NCBI RefSeq assembly: GCF_021603645.1 | Contig: NZ_BQHJ01000011.1 | Span: 62,001 to 126,000, forward strand | DNA: 64,000 bases | Source: Pseudomonas pseudonitroreducens | GTDB taxonomy: Bacteria; Pseudomonadota; Gammaproteobacteria; Pseudomonadales; Pseudomonadaceae | Direction of reading: 5' to 3' | Part shown: positions 1 through 8,755 of the stretch, piece after piece | Layout: each line of letters starts with the position of its first letter | How positions within the stretch are numbered: position 1 is the stretch's first letter | Notes under the pieces: generated by a model | Database searches by the model: none | Told to the model about the DNA's origin: nothing | What the model saw: only the letters and a program-made list of their open reading frames with translations | Program-made: the position numbers and the translations under genes

Positions 1-346
1 GTTCTATGGCTCCAGCTTCGAGCCGGCCATCGTCGACCGCGCCCTCAAGCGCGAGGCGGCGCCGCAGGCCATGAGCCCCTATGGCGACTACGACAGCGTG
101 ATGCGCGCGATTGCCGAACAACTGGAAACCGGCCCCTACCTGTTGGGCAACCGCATGACCGCTGCCGACGTGCTATGGGGTGCGGCCCTGCGCTGGACCA
201 TCGGCTTCGGCGTGGTGCCCAAGCTGCCGGTGTTTGAACGCTACGTCGAACTGGTGACGTCGCGTCCGGCGTTCGCCCGTGTGTGGGAGCGCGACAAGCA
301 ATGGGTCGAGGAGCATACGAAGGCTGCTGACGCGAAGGCGACCTGA
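1..346 (+). CDS. Glutathione S-transferase family protein, 3' part
   Basis: The frame is open from the left edge, so the start and the N-terminal thioredoxin-like domain lie outside the window. About 114 C-terminal residues are visible. They have the all-helical GST C-domain pattern, including a segment reading YLLGNRMTAADVLWGAALRW, in which the TAAD motif is the usual N-capping box and hydrophobic staple of GSTs. Such enzymes conjugate glutathione or act as glutathione-dependent reductases or isomerases in the cytoplasm. The substrate cannot be inferred from this half. The family call is firm and the subclass is unknown. Confidence 0.8.
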   Translation, partial: FYGSSFEPAIVDRALKREAAPQAMSPYGDYDSVMRAIAEQLETGPYLLGNRMTAADVLWGAALRWTIGFGVVPKLPVFERYVELVTSRPAFARVWERDKQWVEEHTKAADAKAT

Positions 347-562
347 GGCCTGGGCGAGATGATGCAGACTTGCTCCAAAGTCAGGGCATGGGTCCTTGGA
401 TTTGAGAAAAAAGTCTCAAGTCGCCTGGGAAAATTCCTTTTTTGATGTAGCTATATTTCCCACGCTATCGGCTTGATCGATGATTCTTCCAGCGCTGCGC
501 CCCCCATCGCGTGGCGTCGGCAAGCATAACGACAACAAGCCGTTTCTTGACTTAGGTCCCCA

Positions 563-593
563 GGGCCCTTCCGCGAGGAAGGGCCTTTTTTTT
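563..593 (+). terminator. Rho-independent terminator
   Basis: A perfect 9-bp stem, GGCCCTTCC / GGAAGGGCC, with a GCGA tetraloop is followed by eight T. The T tract is on the plus strand only. It could end the GST transcript, 217 bases downstream of the stop, or a small RNA. Confidence 0.85.
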
Positions 594-841
594 GCGATGC
601 GCCAGTAGCCCGAGCCGTCTGCCACGGTCTTTTCGGCAGGAGGGCGCCCTGGTGCGCACCGAGCCCGCGAATGTTGGTGAGGGAAATTGCTGACGCTGTG
701 GCCGATTTCGCAAAGTTACGCGGAGTGTTCCTACGCAGACGATCGGGCTTGGAGAAATATCCTGGCTCTTGGATCATGCATTCCGCGGCGTGTTCCTACA
801 CGTTGCGGTGATGATTGATCGACTAGTCAATCGTTAACTTC

Positions 842-873
842 GGGCCCGCCAGTCTTGGCGGGCCTTTTTTTTT
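842..873 (+). terminator. Rho-independent terminator
   Basis: The 8-bp stem GGCCCGCC / GGCGGGCC, with loop AGTCTT, is followed by nine T on the plus strand. No plus-strand protein gene lies between this and the previous terminator, so it probably ends a non-coding transcript or serves as a backup terminator facing the convergent transporter gene. Confidence 0.8.
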
Positions 874-931
874 GCCCGTCGGGAGGGCGGGGGTGTTCCC
901 ATTGGTTTCCTGCGGAACAGGGAACAGGCGC

Positions 932-1945
932 TCAGCGGATACGTGCAGAAGTGTGCAGGCAGTGCCGTAGCAACCCGATGAAGGTGAGGGCCCAGGCGGC
1001 CAGGGCGATATAGGCAACAACCTGGATGAGCGGCAGGAACACCTGCTGGTGCACCAGCGGCAGGAAGTTGAACGAGGCAACGCAGAACATGCCCAGCGGG
1101 AACACCACCGACCAGTTCTGCAGGTCGTAATGGATACCGATTCCGTAGCGCACCCGGTGAGTGACGAAAACCAGCAGCAGAAAGGGAATCCACCAGCAGG
1201 CGAAAGCGCCGACGAAGACTGACAGACCGAGGATGAAGGGTGCCAGCGACTGGACCAGCACGCTGTCGGCTCCGGCTGTCAGCAGGCGTGCTCCGGCCAG
1301 TGTGGAAATCGCCAGGGCGCCCATGTTGATCCAGTAGGACGGCGACAGCTCTCCAGCCTCCAGGTCGAGGAACAGCCAGCGGTAGAGAATCTGCGACATG
1401 ATCAGCACGTACAGCATGATGCCAACCATATAGGCCGCCACGCAGACGAAGAGGATCAGTTCCGGATCGGCAAAGCGCGTCGCCAGGTAGCTGCCGAGTA
1501 CGCAGACCGAGGCGCTGGACACCGTGCAAAGCAGCCAGGTGCCGTTCAGGCCCTGTTCCAGGGTCGGCTTGTGCTGGGTGAGGGTGACGCCGGCGAGCAT
1601 CGCATACATGCACAGCAGCCACAGCGGCCCGGCCAACAGCCACAGGGCTTGGGCGATGGCGGGCTGGTTGGCCAGCACGATGAACTGCACGCCCAGCACG
1701 TTGGAGCCGGCCACCAGCGTAAGGAAGCCGGGGCCGCGCGCATGGTGGGTGAGGTCCTGCCACATCAGCCGCGGATAGCGAAGCAGGCGCAGCAGGCTGA
1801 ACAGCAGGCACAGGGCGTATTGCAGGAGGTTGAGGTAGAACAGTCCCAGGGCCAACGGCTGGAGGCCGACCAGGTGGCAAGCCAGGGACACGATGCCAGT
1901 CGCCATGACCAGCGAGAAATAACTGGGTGGAAAGTCTTTGAGCAC
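932..1945 (-). CDS. TDT-family transporter (TehA/Mae1/Ssu1-like)
   Basis: A 337-residue, very hydrophobic protein with about ten predicted membrane spans. It begins VLKDFPPSYFSLVMATGIVS, whose FPPSYF-VMATGI pattern is typical of the tellurite-resistance/dicarboxylate transporter family. Members move C4-dicarboxylates, sulfite or related anions across the inner membrane. I chose the GTG start at 1945 because a GGGAGA ribosome site sits 7 bases upstream; the frame extends 31 codons further, but that extension looks non-coding. It is a single gene, divergent from nothing and convergent with the sRNA-like region. The substrate cannot be assigned from sequence. Confidence 0.85.
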   Translation of the reverse strand: MLKDFPPSYFSLVMATGIVSLACHLVGLQPLALGLFYLNLLQYALCLLFSLLRLLRYPRLMWQDLTHHARGPGFLTLVAGSNVLGVQFIVLANQPAIAQALWLLAGPLWLLCMYAMLAGVTLTQHKPTLEQGLNGTWLLCTVSSASVCVLGSYLATRFADPELILFVCVAAYMVGIMLYVLIMSQILYRWLFLDLEAGELSPSYWINMGALAISTLAGARLLTAGADSVLVQSLAPFILGLSVFVGAFACWWIPFLLLVFVTHRVRYGIGIHYDLQNWSVVFPLGMFCVASFNFLPLVHQQVFLPLIQVVAYIALAAWALTFIGLLRHCLHTSARIR

Positions 1946-2063
1946 CGGAAATTCTCCCAAGAATGGAGGACCACTCTTATAGCCATGACTTCGCAGGAGA
2001 GCAGCGTCGTTGCGGCGTTGGCGGTCCGCGATTCGCACTCTGCGAAGAGTTTCCGGTATCAGG

Positions 2064-2984
2064 TCATTGCTTTGCCGCGCTGACCCCTTCCAGTGTCGCG
2101 AAGGACGTGTCCTTGGCGGTCAGCAGGAAGTCGCGCATGAACGGCGCATCCAGCATGTCGGCGCGGATGGCGGCGAACAGGGTGCAGTACAGGCCTTTCT
2201 CCCCCAGGCGCTTGGCGGTTACGTAGCCTCGCGAACTGTACTCGTGCAGCGCCCAGTTGGGCAGGCTGCAGACGCCGCGTCCCGAGGCCACCAGTTGCAT
2301 CATCATCACTGTCAGTTCCGAGGTGCGCACCTGGGCCGGTTCGACGTCGGCCGGTTCGAGGAAGCGCGTGAAGATGTCGAGGCGATCCCGCTCGATGGGG
2401 TAGGTGATCAGCGTCAGGTTGGCCAGGTCTTCCGGGACGATGCAGGACTTGCCGGCCAGCGCATGGTGGTTGTCCACCGCCAGCAGCGCCTCGTAGGTGA
2501 ACAGCGGCACGTAGGTGATGCCGGCGATCTCCACCGGGTCGGACGTCACCACCAGGTCAAGGTCGCCGCGGGCCAGTGCCGGCAGGGGGGCGAAGGAGAA
2601 GCCGGAGGCAAGGTCCAGCTCCACTTCCGGCCAGGCGTCGCGAAACTGGTCGATGGTCGGCATCAGCCACTGGAAGCAGCTATGACACTCGATGGCCATG
2701 TGCAGGCGCCCGGCGGTGCCGCCGGCCAGACGCGCCAGGTCGCGCTCGGCGCCGCGCAATTGCGGCAGCACGGCGTCGGCCAGTTGCAGCAGGCGCAGGC
2801 CGGCGCTGGTGAAACGCACCGGTTTGGTCTTGCGGATGAACAGCGACAGGCCGAGGCGTTCCTCCAGTTCCTTGAACTGGTGGGACAGGGCGGATTGCGT
2901 CAGGTGCAGGCGCTCGGCGGCCTCCACCAGGCTGTCGGCTTCGCGCAGGGCATGCAGGGTTTTCAGGTGACGGAGTTCTAGCAT
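2064..2984 (-). CDS. metR: LysR-family regulator MetR
   Basis: 306 residues. It starts with a winged-helix HTH (MLELRHLKTLHALREADSLV, then AAERLHLTQSALSHQFKELE), followed by a substrate-binding domain. The length, the LELRHLKTL start and the QSALSHQFKELEERLG helix match MetR, the homocysteine-responsive activator of methionine synthesis genes (metE, metH). The ATG at 2984 is preceded by a GAGG element; the frame runs 40 codons further without coding character. It is followed 114 bases upstream by the oppositely oriented end of nothing and lies just downstream of the CopD-like gene on the same strand. No met structural gene is nearby, which is usual for pseudomonads. Confidence 0.88.
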   Translation of the reverse strand: MLELRHLKTLHALREADSLVEAAERLHLTQSALSHQFKELEERLGLSLFIRKTKPVRFTSAGLRLLQLADAVLPQLRGAERDLARLAGGTAGRLHMAIECHSCFQWLMPTIDQFRDAWPEVELDLASGFSFAPLPALARGDLDLVVTSDPVEIAGITYVPLFTYEALLAVDNHHALAGKSCIVPEDLANLTLITYPIERDRLDIFTRFLEPADVEPAQVRTSELTVMMMQLVASGRGVCSLPNWALHEYSSRGYVTAKRLGEKGLYCTLFAAIRADMLDAPFMRDFLLTAKDTSFATLEGVSAAKQ

Positions 2985-3097
2985 GGCGCGGCCTCGCCTC
3001 AATATGAGGAAATCTTGATGAAACGGCGTAACAGTTGAGTCGCTCTCATGATAAGCCGGCTGCTGGCGCTTCACCAGCACGGTTTGCCGGTCCGGCC

Positions 3098-3541
3098 TCA
3101 CCAACTGAGATAGAACATGCCCTTGGCCAGCAGGACGATCAGCAGCACATGGGCGAATACGCTGTAGTGGATGCGCCGGGAGCGCTGGCCAGTCATGCGC
3201 CCGGCTCGGAACGAATACATGGCGAAGATGAAGTGGCCCAGCACGCTGCCGGCCAGCAGCAGTTTGAGGCTGAGCAGGGTGGCGAAGGGCGAGGCCAGCG
3301 GGGCGGCCAGCAGCGGCGCATAACGCAGGTGCAGCATGCCCAGGCCGCTGCCGAACAGGGTCAGGATCACCCAGGGCATCACCCGGCGCAGACGCCGGCC
3401 CAGCGCCGCTTCCACCTGGGTCATCGCCCGCGCTGGCACCTGACGGTGGATGCTTTCCAGAATCAGCACTTCAAAGAACACCGTACCGACGAAGAAGATC
3501 GCGGCGAACAGGTGCAGCGTGAGAACGATGGGGTAGGCCAT
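3098..3541 (-). CDS. CopD-like / DUF2269-type integral membrane protein
   Basis: 147 residues with four predicted membrane helices. The N-terminus MAYPIVLTLHLFAAIFFVGT has a histidine in the first span, and the last span contains SVFAHVLLIVLLAKGMFYLS. This 'LHLxAAxxxVG' pattern belongs to the CopD/HemJ-like membrane family, in which conserved histidines may bind heme or copper. It sits directly upstream of metR on the same strand (114 bases), so the two may be co-transcribed. The function is unknown. Copper export is a database-style label that the sequence alone does not prove. Confidence 0.65.
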   Translation of the reverse strand: MAYPIVLTLHLFAAIFFVGTVFFEVLILESIHRQVPARAMTQVEAALGRRLRRVMPWVILTLFGSGLGMLHLRYAPLLAAPLASPFATLLSLKLLLAGSVLGHFIFAMYSFRAGRMTGQRSRRIHYSVFAHVLLIVLLAKGMFYLSW

Positions 3542-3735
3542 GGCGAGGCTTCCGAGCGGGGGGTTCCTATCTTCACCAGTGAAGGTGCCTGGCGCCCTTG
3601 ACCCCAGTCATGGGAAGGGCCGTCGGCGACCGCTCGGCACCTTTCATCAAACTGTCACGGACCTGTGGCAGAGCGAGCGACGGAAATTCATCAGAATCGC
3701 GCTCAACTGGGGTTTTGCGTTCCGGATTTTCACTC

Positions 3736-4749
3736 ATGCGTGCTTTTCTGCTGGCAGCCGCTCTGTTCTGCGGTCTGTCCTCTCTCTCTCTTATTGCCGA
3801 TCAGGCCGTTGCCGCAGAGCGCTGCGATGCGCGGGTGCCGACCGAAATGGTCGACCTGGGCGATGTACGCCTGGCCTACCAGAGCATCGGCCGTCCGCAG
3901 GACCCGACGTTGCTGCTGGTCATGGGCCTGGGCGGACAGTTGATCCATTGGCCGGACGAAGTGGTCGAGGCGCTCTGCCAGCAGGGCTTCCGGGTGATCC
4001 GCTACGACAATCGCGATGTCGGCCTGTCGTCCTGGCGTGTTCCTACGCCCAGCGGCAACCTGACCTACGAAGTCATTCGCTATCGTCTCGGCCTGCCCGT
4101 TAGCGCGCCCTACAGCCTGACGGATATGGCCGGCGACGCGCTGCACCTGCTGGATGCCCTGCACGTCGAGCGCGCACACGTGCTGGGCGCAAGCATGGGT
4201 GGGATGATCGCCCAGCATGTGGCCGACATGGCGCCCGACCGCGTGATCAGCCTGACGCTGGTGATGACCAGCTCCGGCGCCGAGGGCCTGCCGGCCCCCA
4301 GTGAGGCGCTGCTGCGCCTGCTTGCCCGGCGCGAGGCGGCCAGCCGTGAGCAGGCCATCGAGCAGCAGGCCGATCTGCTGGCTGCCCTGGGCAGCCCTGA
4401 AGTGCGCGATGATCGCCAGCAATTGCTGCAGCAGGCGGCGCGCTCCTACGATCGTGCCTTCAATCCCGAAGGCGTGCAGCGGCAGATGCTGGCGATTCTC
4501 GCCGAGCCAAGCCGCGTGGAGCTGCTCAATCGCCTGAACGTGCCGACCCTGGTGGTCCACGGCACCGCCGACCCGCTGTTGCCGGTCATGCACGGCGTGC
4601 ACGTGGCGGCGCACATCCGCGGTTCGGTGCTCAAGCTGATTCCCGGGATGGCGCACCGTTTCCAGGAGGACTTCAAGGAGCCGCTGCTGGGAGCCGTGCT
4701 GCCTTATCTGCGAGAGCACCAGGGCGGCGGGCACGTCGCCCAGCTCTGA
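3736..4749 (+). CDS. Exported alpha/beta hydrolase
   Basis: 337 residues. The start at 3736 gives a clear signal peptide ([20 protein letters not shown]... ending near AVAAE), so the enzyme should be periplasmic. The body is a classic alpha/beta hydrolase: an oxyanion segment VMGLGGQ, the [10 protein letters not shown] strand, the nucleophile elbow GASMGG with Ser153, an acid region [11 protein letters not shown] and the catalytic histidine in GMAHRF. It resembles epoxide-hydrolase/aromatic-hydrolase-like esterases, but the substrate is unknown. It stands alone, divergent from the CopD-like gene, and is followed by a GC hairpin at 4763. Confidence 0.85.
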   Translation: MRAFLLAAALFCGLSSLSLIADQAVAAERCDARVPTEMVDLGDVRLAYQSIGRPQDPTLLLVMGLGGQLIHWPDEVVEALCQQGFRVIRYDNRDVGLSSWRVPTPSGNLTYEVIRYRLGLPVSAPYSLTDMAGDALHLLDALHVERAHVLGASMGGMIAQHVADMAPDRVISLTLVMTSSGAEGLPAPSEALLRLLARREAASREQAIEQQADLLAALGSPEVRDDRQQLLQQAARSYDRAFNPEGVQRQMLAILAEPSRVELLNRLNVPTLVVHGTADPLLPVMHGVHVAAHIRGSVLKLIPGMAHRFQEDFKEPLLGAVLPYLREHQGGGHVAQL

Positions 4750-4762
4750 AACGGCGGGACTT

Positions 4763-4788
4763 GCGGGAGCCGACTGGCGCGCTCCCGC
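4763..4788. terminator. GC-rich hairpin between convergent genes
   Basis: GCGGGAG / CTCCCGC is separated by 12 bases. It lies between the hydrolase stop (4749) and the convergent MFS stop (4800). There is no good T tract on either strand, so it is a weak terminator candidate. Confidence 0.4.
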
Positions 4789-4799
4789 AGGCATTTCCC

Positions 4800-6113
4800 T
4801 CAGCGGATGTCGTTCAGATCATCCTCGCGGGTCTCGCGCAGGCACAACACCGCCAGCAGGCTGAGCGCCGCCGCGACCGACACATAGCCGCCGACCCAGC
4901 TGAGCCCGCCCATTCCAACCAGCTTCTGCGCGATGTACGGGGCCACCGAGGCGCCAAGGATGCCGCCCAGGTTGTAGGCCGCCGAAGCGCCGGTGTAGCG
5001 CACGTGGGTGGGGAAGAGCTCCGGCAGCAGTGCGCCCATGGGGGCGAAGGTCACGCCCATGAGGAACAGCTCCAGCGACAGGAACACCGCCACTTCCACC
5101 GAAGAGCCCTGGCTCAGCAGCGGCTCCATGGCAAAGCCCGAGGCGATGGCAGCGAGGCTGCCGACGATCAGTACCGGTTTGCGCCCGAAGCGGTCGCTCA
5201 GCCAGGCGGACACCGGCGTTGCTGCCGCCATGAAGAGCACGGCAATGCACAGCAGGCCGAGGAAGTCCTCGCGGCTGTAGCCCAGGGTGCTGACGCCGTA
5301 GCTCAGCGAGAACACCGTGGAGATATAGAAGAGGGCGTAGCACACCACCATTGCCAGGGCGCCAAGCAGGGTCGGCCGCCAGTGCTTCGAGAACAGCTCG
5401 GCGATCGGCAGGCTGGCGCGTTCGTGGCGCTCCATGGCATTGGCGAACACCGGGGTCTCCACCAGTTTCAGGCGCACGTAGAGGCCGACGATGACCAGCA
5501 CCGCGCTGAGCACGAAGGGAATGCGCCAGCCCCAGGCGCGGAACTGCTCTTCGCTGAGCAGCATGGCCAGGCAGAGGAACAGGCCGTTGGCGGCGAGGAA
5601 GCCGATCGACGGGCCCATCTGTGGGAACATGCCGAACCAGGCGCGGCGGCCCTTTGGCGCGTTCTCCGTGGCCAGCAGCGCGGCGCCGCCCCATTCGCCA
5701 CCCAGCCCGAGGCCCTGGCCAAAGCGCAGCACGCAGAGCAGGATCGGCGCCCAGGCGCCAATGCTGTCATAGCCTGGCAGCAGGCCGATCAGGGTGGTGG
5801 AAATGCCCATCAGCAGCAGCGAGGCCACCAGGGTCGACTTGCGCCCGATGCGGTCGCCGAAGTGGCCGAACAGCGCCGAGCCCAACGGGCGAGCGAGGAA
5901 GGCAATGCCAAAGGTGATGAAGGCGCTGAGCGCCTGGGCGGTGCCGGAGGTCTGCGGGAAGAACACCGGGCCGATCACCAGCGCGGCGGCAGTGGCGTAG
6001 ACGTAGAAGTCGTAGAACTCGATGGCGGTGCCGATGAAGCTGGCTACCGCGACGCGGGTGGTGGAGTTGGTCTGTTCGGCCGGTTGTACGGCTTCGAGGG
6101 TGGCGCTGGTCAT
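4800..6113 (-). CDS. MFS transporter, metabolite:H+ symporter (MHS) family
   Basis: 437 residues from the chosen start, with twelve predicted membrane spans. MHS hallmarks are visible: SFIGTAIEFYDFYVYATAAA in TM1, the DRIGRKSTL loop after TM2, LRFGQGLGLGGEWGGA in TM4, and SDRFGRKPVL in the central loop. MHS proteins (ShiA, ProP, KgtP, CitA types) import shikimate, osmolytes or organic acids with protons. I prefer the ATG at 6113 (MTSATLEAVQ) over upstream in-frame ATGs at 6188 and 6140, because conserved family sequence begins shortly after it. The substrate is unknown. Confidence 0.85.
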   Translation of the reverse strand: MTSATLEAVQPAEQTNSTTRVAVASFIGTAIEFYDFYVYATAAALVIGPVFFPQTSGTAQALSAFITFGIAFLARPLGSALFGHFGDRIGRKSTLVASLLLMGISTTLIGLLPGYDSIGAWAPILLCVLRFGQGLGLGGEWGGAALLATENAPKGRRAWFGMFPQMGPSIGFLAANGLFLCLAMLLSEEQFRAWGWRIPFVLSAVLVIVGLYVRLKLVETPVFANAMERHERASLPIAELFSKHWRPTLLGALAMVVCYALFYISTVFSLSYGVSTLGYSREDFLGLLCIAVLFMAAATPVSAWLSDRFGRKPVLIVGSLAAIASGFAMEPLLSQGSSVEVAVFLSLELFLMGVTFAPMGALLPELFPTHVRYTGASAAYNLGGILGASVAPYIAQKLVGMGGLSWVGGYVSVAAALSLLAVLCLRETREDDLNDIR

Positions 6114-6398
6114 ACGGGGAATATCCCTGGCAGTCACGGCTGGCGACGACTCTCTGGTCATGTCCAGCGTCATAGGAGGCATCGCCATGGCGCGAGTGCG
6201 AGCGCGGCCCGGGATCGGGGCAGGGTGGGCGCGGCTCGCGGCGGGTCGGGGCGAGGCCGGCTGCTTCGCAAGGCAACGACGCGGGGTCGAGGCTCGGCGG
6301 GGCGTGCGATTGACTGGCCGGTGCAGCGTCGCGGGTAGCGGCGGGCACAGGCGGGAGGCTGGGTAAGCCGCCTGGATTATAGGGGCGGGCAGGGCGGC

Positions 6399-7691
6399 TC
6401 AGGCAAGCTCGTCGGCGTAAGGCTCTCTAGGCGGAGCACCAGGCAGCCAGGCGCGCACACTTTTCACGCGGTTTTCGCCGGACTGGAGGATTTCCAGGCG
6501 ATAGCGGCCGATCTTCAGGCATACCGCGCAGTCGGGGATCTGCTCCAGCGCTTCGGTGACCAGGCCGTTGAGGGTCTTAGGCCCATCGCTGGGGAGCTGC
6601 CAGCCCAGCGCGCGGTTGACGTCGCGCAGGTTGGCTGAGCCGTCGATGACGTAGGTGCCGTCCGCTTGCGGATGGATGTCCGGGTTGCGCAGGGTGTTCT
6701 GGTTGCTGAACTCGCCGACGATCTCTTCGAGAATGTCTTCCAGGGTGATGATGCCGATCACCTCGCCGTACTCGTCGACGACGATGCCGATGCGCCGCTT
6801 CTGCTTCTGGAAGTTGATCAGTTGGGTCGACAGCGGCGTGCTCTCGGGCACGAAGTAGGGCTCCAGGCACGCGGCCTTGAGACTGTCCTTGGTCAACTGG
6901 TTGTGGGTCAGCAGGCGGGCGATCTGGCGCATATGCACCACGCCCTCGACCTGGTTGATGTCGTTGCGGAACACCGGCAGGCGGGTGTGGGTGGTGTTGC
7001 GCAGCTGGCCGATGATGGTTTCCAGCTCGTCGTCCAGGTCGATGCCCTGGACTTCGTTGCGCGGCACCATCAGGTCGTTCACCGTGATTTTTTCCAGGTC
7101 GAGGATGCTCAGCAGCATGTCCTGGCGGTTATGGGTGAGCTTCTCGCTGGAGTCGGTGACCACGCTGCGCAGCTCGTCGTTGCTCAGCGGCTTGTTGCCG
7201 CGCTGGGTCGGGTCGAGGCCGCCCAGGCGCAGAAGGAGGTTGCTGATGCCGGTCATCAGCCAGAGCAGCGGGCTGAACAGCTTCTGCATCCAGATCAGCG
7301 GCAGGCTGGCGGGGAAAGCCACGCGCTCGGGGCGCAGGGCCGCGTAGGTCTTGGGGGTGATCTCGCCGAAGATCAGCAGGACCAGGGTCAGGGCGATGGT
7401 TGCGATGGCCACACCGGCCTCGCCCCACAGGCGCAGGGCCAGCAGGGTCGCCAGGGACGAGGCGATGATGTTGACGAAGTTGTTGCCGATCAGGATGGTG
7501 CCCAGCAGCCGGTCCGTGCGCAGCAGCAGCCAGCTGGTGCGCCGCGCGCCACGGTTGCCTTGCTTGGACAAATGCCGCAGGCGGTAGCGGTCGAGGCTGA
7601 GCATGCCGGTCTCGACGCTGGAGAAGAATGCCGAGCAGAGGATCAGGAAGACCAGCAGGCCGATCAGGTAGCCGGGGTGGATCTCTTCCAT
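6399..7691 (-). CDS. CorC/HlyC-family CNNM-type membrane protein
   Basis: 430 residues. An N-terminal DUF21/CNNM membrane domain (starting MEEIHPGYLIGLLVFLILCS, with FFSSVETGMLSLDR and IFGEITPKTYA) spans residues 1-190. Two CBS domains follow (DLMVPRNEVQGID and IGIVVDEYGEVIGIITLEDI), then a C-terminal CorC_HlyC transporter-associated domain. Proteins of this type act in Mg2+/Co2+ homeostasis at the inner membrane, with nucleotide sensing by the CBS pair. It is directly upstream of nothing on its strand and lies 43 bases downstream of the ypjD-like stop, so the two are probably one operon. A 285-bp non-coding gap separates it from the MFS gene. Confidence 0.87.
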   Translation of the reverse strand: MEEIHPGYLIGLLVFLILCSAFFSSVETGMLSLDRYRLRHLSKQGNRGARRTSWLLLRTDRLLGTILIGNNFVNIIASSLATLLALRLWGEAGVAIATIALTLVLLIFGEITPKTYAALRPERVAFPASLPLIWMQKLFSPLLWLMTGISNLLLRLGGLDPTQRGNKPLSNDELRSVVTDSSEKLTHNRQDMLLSILDLEKITVNDLMVPRNEVQGIDLDDELETIIGQLRNTTHTRLPVFRNDINQVEGVVHMRQIARLLTHNQLTKDSLKAACLEPYFVPESTPLSTQLINFQKQKRRIGIVVDEYGEVIGIITLEDILEEIVGEFSNQNTLRNPDIHPQADGTYVIDGSANLRDVNRALGWQLPSDGPKTLNGLVTEALEQIPDCAVCLKIGRYRLEILQSGENRVKSVRAWLPGAPPREPYADELA

Positions 7692-7733
7692 GCGCGCATA
7701 TCCTTCAGCGGCGCTCGGGCGCCGCCGTTAGCC

Positions 7734-8534
7734 TCAGATGTGCAGGATGAATTCCTTGACCAGCTTGCTGCCGAAGTAGGCCAGCATCAGCAGGCAGAAA
7801 CCCGCCAGGGTCCAGCGGATCGCCTTGTGGCCGCGCCAGCCGAGCTGGTGGCGACCCCACAGCAGCACGCCGAAGACGATCCAGGCGAAGCAGGACAGGA
7901 TGGTCTTGTGCGCCAGGTGCTGGGCGAACAGGTTGTCAACGAACAGCCAGCCGGAGATCAGCGACAGCGAGAGCAGCGACCAGCCGCCCCAGAGGAAGCC
8001 GAACAGCAGGCTTTCCATGGTCTGCAGGGGCGGGAAGTTGCGAATCAGGCCCGATGGGTGCTTGTGCTTGAGCTGATGGTCCTGCACCAGCAGGAGCAGC
8101 GCCTGGACCACGGCGATGGTCAGCAGGCCGTAGGCCAGGATCGACAGCAGGATGTGGGCGAGGATACCGGGCTGCTCGTTGATCGGCTCGATGGTGCCGT
8201 GGGGCATCAGCGCGGCCAGCAGGGTGGTCAGCGCGCCAAGCGGATAAAGGAAGATCAGCAGGTTGTGCACCGGAATGCGCAGGCAGGCCAGCAGGGTCAG
8301 GGCGGTTACCGCGGCGGAGATCAGGCTGGCGGCATTGAAGAAGTCCAGCGTCAGGCCCGCGGGCGTCAGCAGCTCCTGGCTCAGGCTGTACGCCTGGCAG
8401 AGCAGGGCGACGAGGCCCAGCAGGAGGAGCAGCGGTTTCTGCGGCGGGGTGCGACGGGCCAGGCTTGCGCCCTGGTAGACGGTGGTGCCGATATAAAGGA
8501 CGGCGGCGATCAGGCTGGGCAGCAGAGGTTGCAT
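7734..8534 (-). CDS. ypjD: YpjD/CcsA-like cytochrome c assembly-type membrane protein
   Basis: 266 residues with eight predicted membrane helices. It contains the conserved segment HILLSILAYGLLTIAVVQAL and a final WTLAGFCLLMLAYFGSKLVK, typical of the CcsA/CcmC heme-handling superfamily. YpjD members sit next to ffh and a CorC-like gene in many gammaproteobacteria, exactly as here. Their biochemical role is not settled. I chose the ATG at 8534 (MQPLLPSLIAAVLYIG), which has AAGGA just upstream; an in-frame ATG at 8588 would add 18 residues unlike a signal sequence. It is divergent from ffh. Confidence 0.82.
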   Translation of the reverse strand: MQPLLPSLIAAVLYIGTTVYQGASLARRTPPQKPLLLLLGLVALLCQAYSLSQELLTPAGLTLDFFNAASLISAAVTALTLLACLRIPVHNLLIFLYPLGALTTLLAALMPHGTIEPINEQPGILAHILLSILAYGLLTIAVVQALLLLVQDHQLKHKHPSGLIRNFPPLQTMESLLFGFLWGGWSLLSLSLISGWLFVDNLFAQHLAHKTILSCFAWIVFGVLLWGRHQLGWRGHKAIRWTLAGFCLLMLAYFGSKLVKEFILHI

Positions 8535-8672
8535 AAGTCCTTGAAACAGTCCTTCGACGGGGGACCCGAAAGGTGCTGAGTTTGGCACAGATCGCCCGCG
8601 CCTAGAAAGCCGCTGAGAACAGTTCGCTTCTGGCCTGCGAAGCGCTCCGTCACATCGGGATCATCGGCGGTG

Positions 8673-8699
8673 TTGGCGCTGGCCGCACTTCGCTATAAT
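8673..8699 (+). promoter_or_regulatory. Sigma-70-type promoter for ffh
   Basis: A perfect TATAAT -10 box at 8694-8699 is preceded by TTGGCG at 8673-8678 (15-bp spacer, somewhat short). The predicted start near 8706 leaves a leader of about 50 bases before the ffh ATG at 8756. Confidence 0.6.
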
Positions 8700-8755
8700 C
8701 GCCGGCTTGCTGACAAGCCAAACCTTGGCCCGACCGGGCCCGATTAGGATCGCGC

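Larger units (their letters stand above)
347..931. other. 585-bp gene-free stretch with two rho-independent terminators; possible sRNA region
   Basis: No credible protein gene is present; the short open frames have poor codon use and no ribosome binding site. Two strong plus-strand terminators (563-593 and 842-873) lie here, although the only upstream plus-strand gene ends at 346. The 10-mer GTGTTCCTAC occurs at 725-734 and again at 790-799 in similar flanks. An imperfect inverted repeat (GATTGA-N8-TCAATC) is seen near 813-832. A second terminator with no gene before it suggests at least one non-coding transcript. Confidence 0.45.

Noticed and set aside
500-540. Possible sigma-54 promoter or CrcZ-like A-rich motif (ACAACAAG)
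   Set aside because: The TGGC...GC spacing does not fit sigma-54, and one ACAACAA motif is not enough for a Crc/Hfq-sequestering RNA.
6666-8579. Long plus-strand open frame over the CorC and YpjD genes
   Set aside because: The minus-strand genes have clear domains and ribosome sites; the antisense frame is a GC-bias artefact rich in Gln, Ala and Gly.
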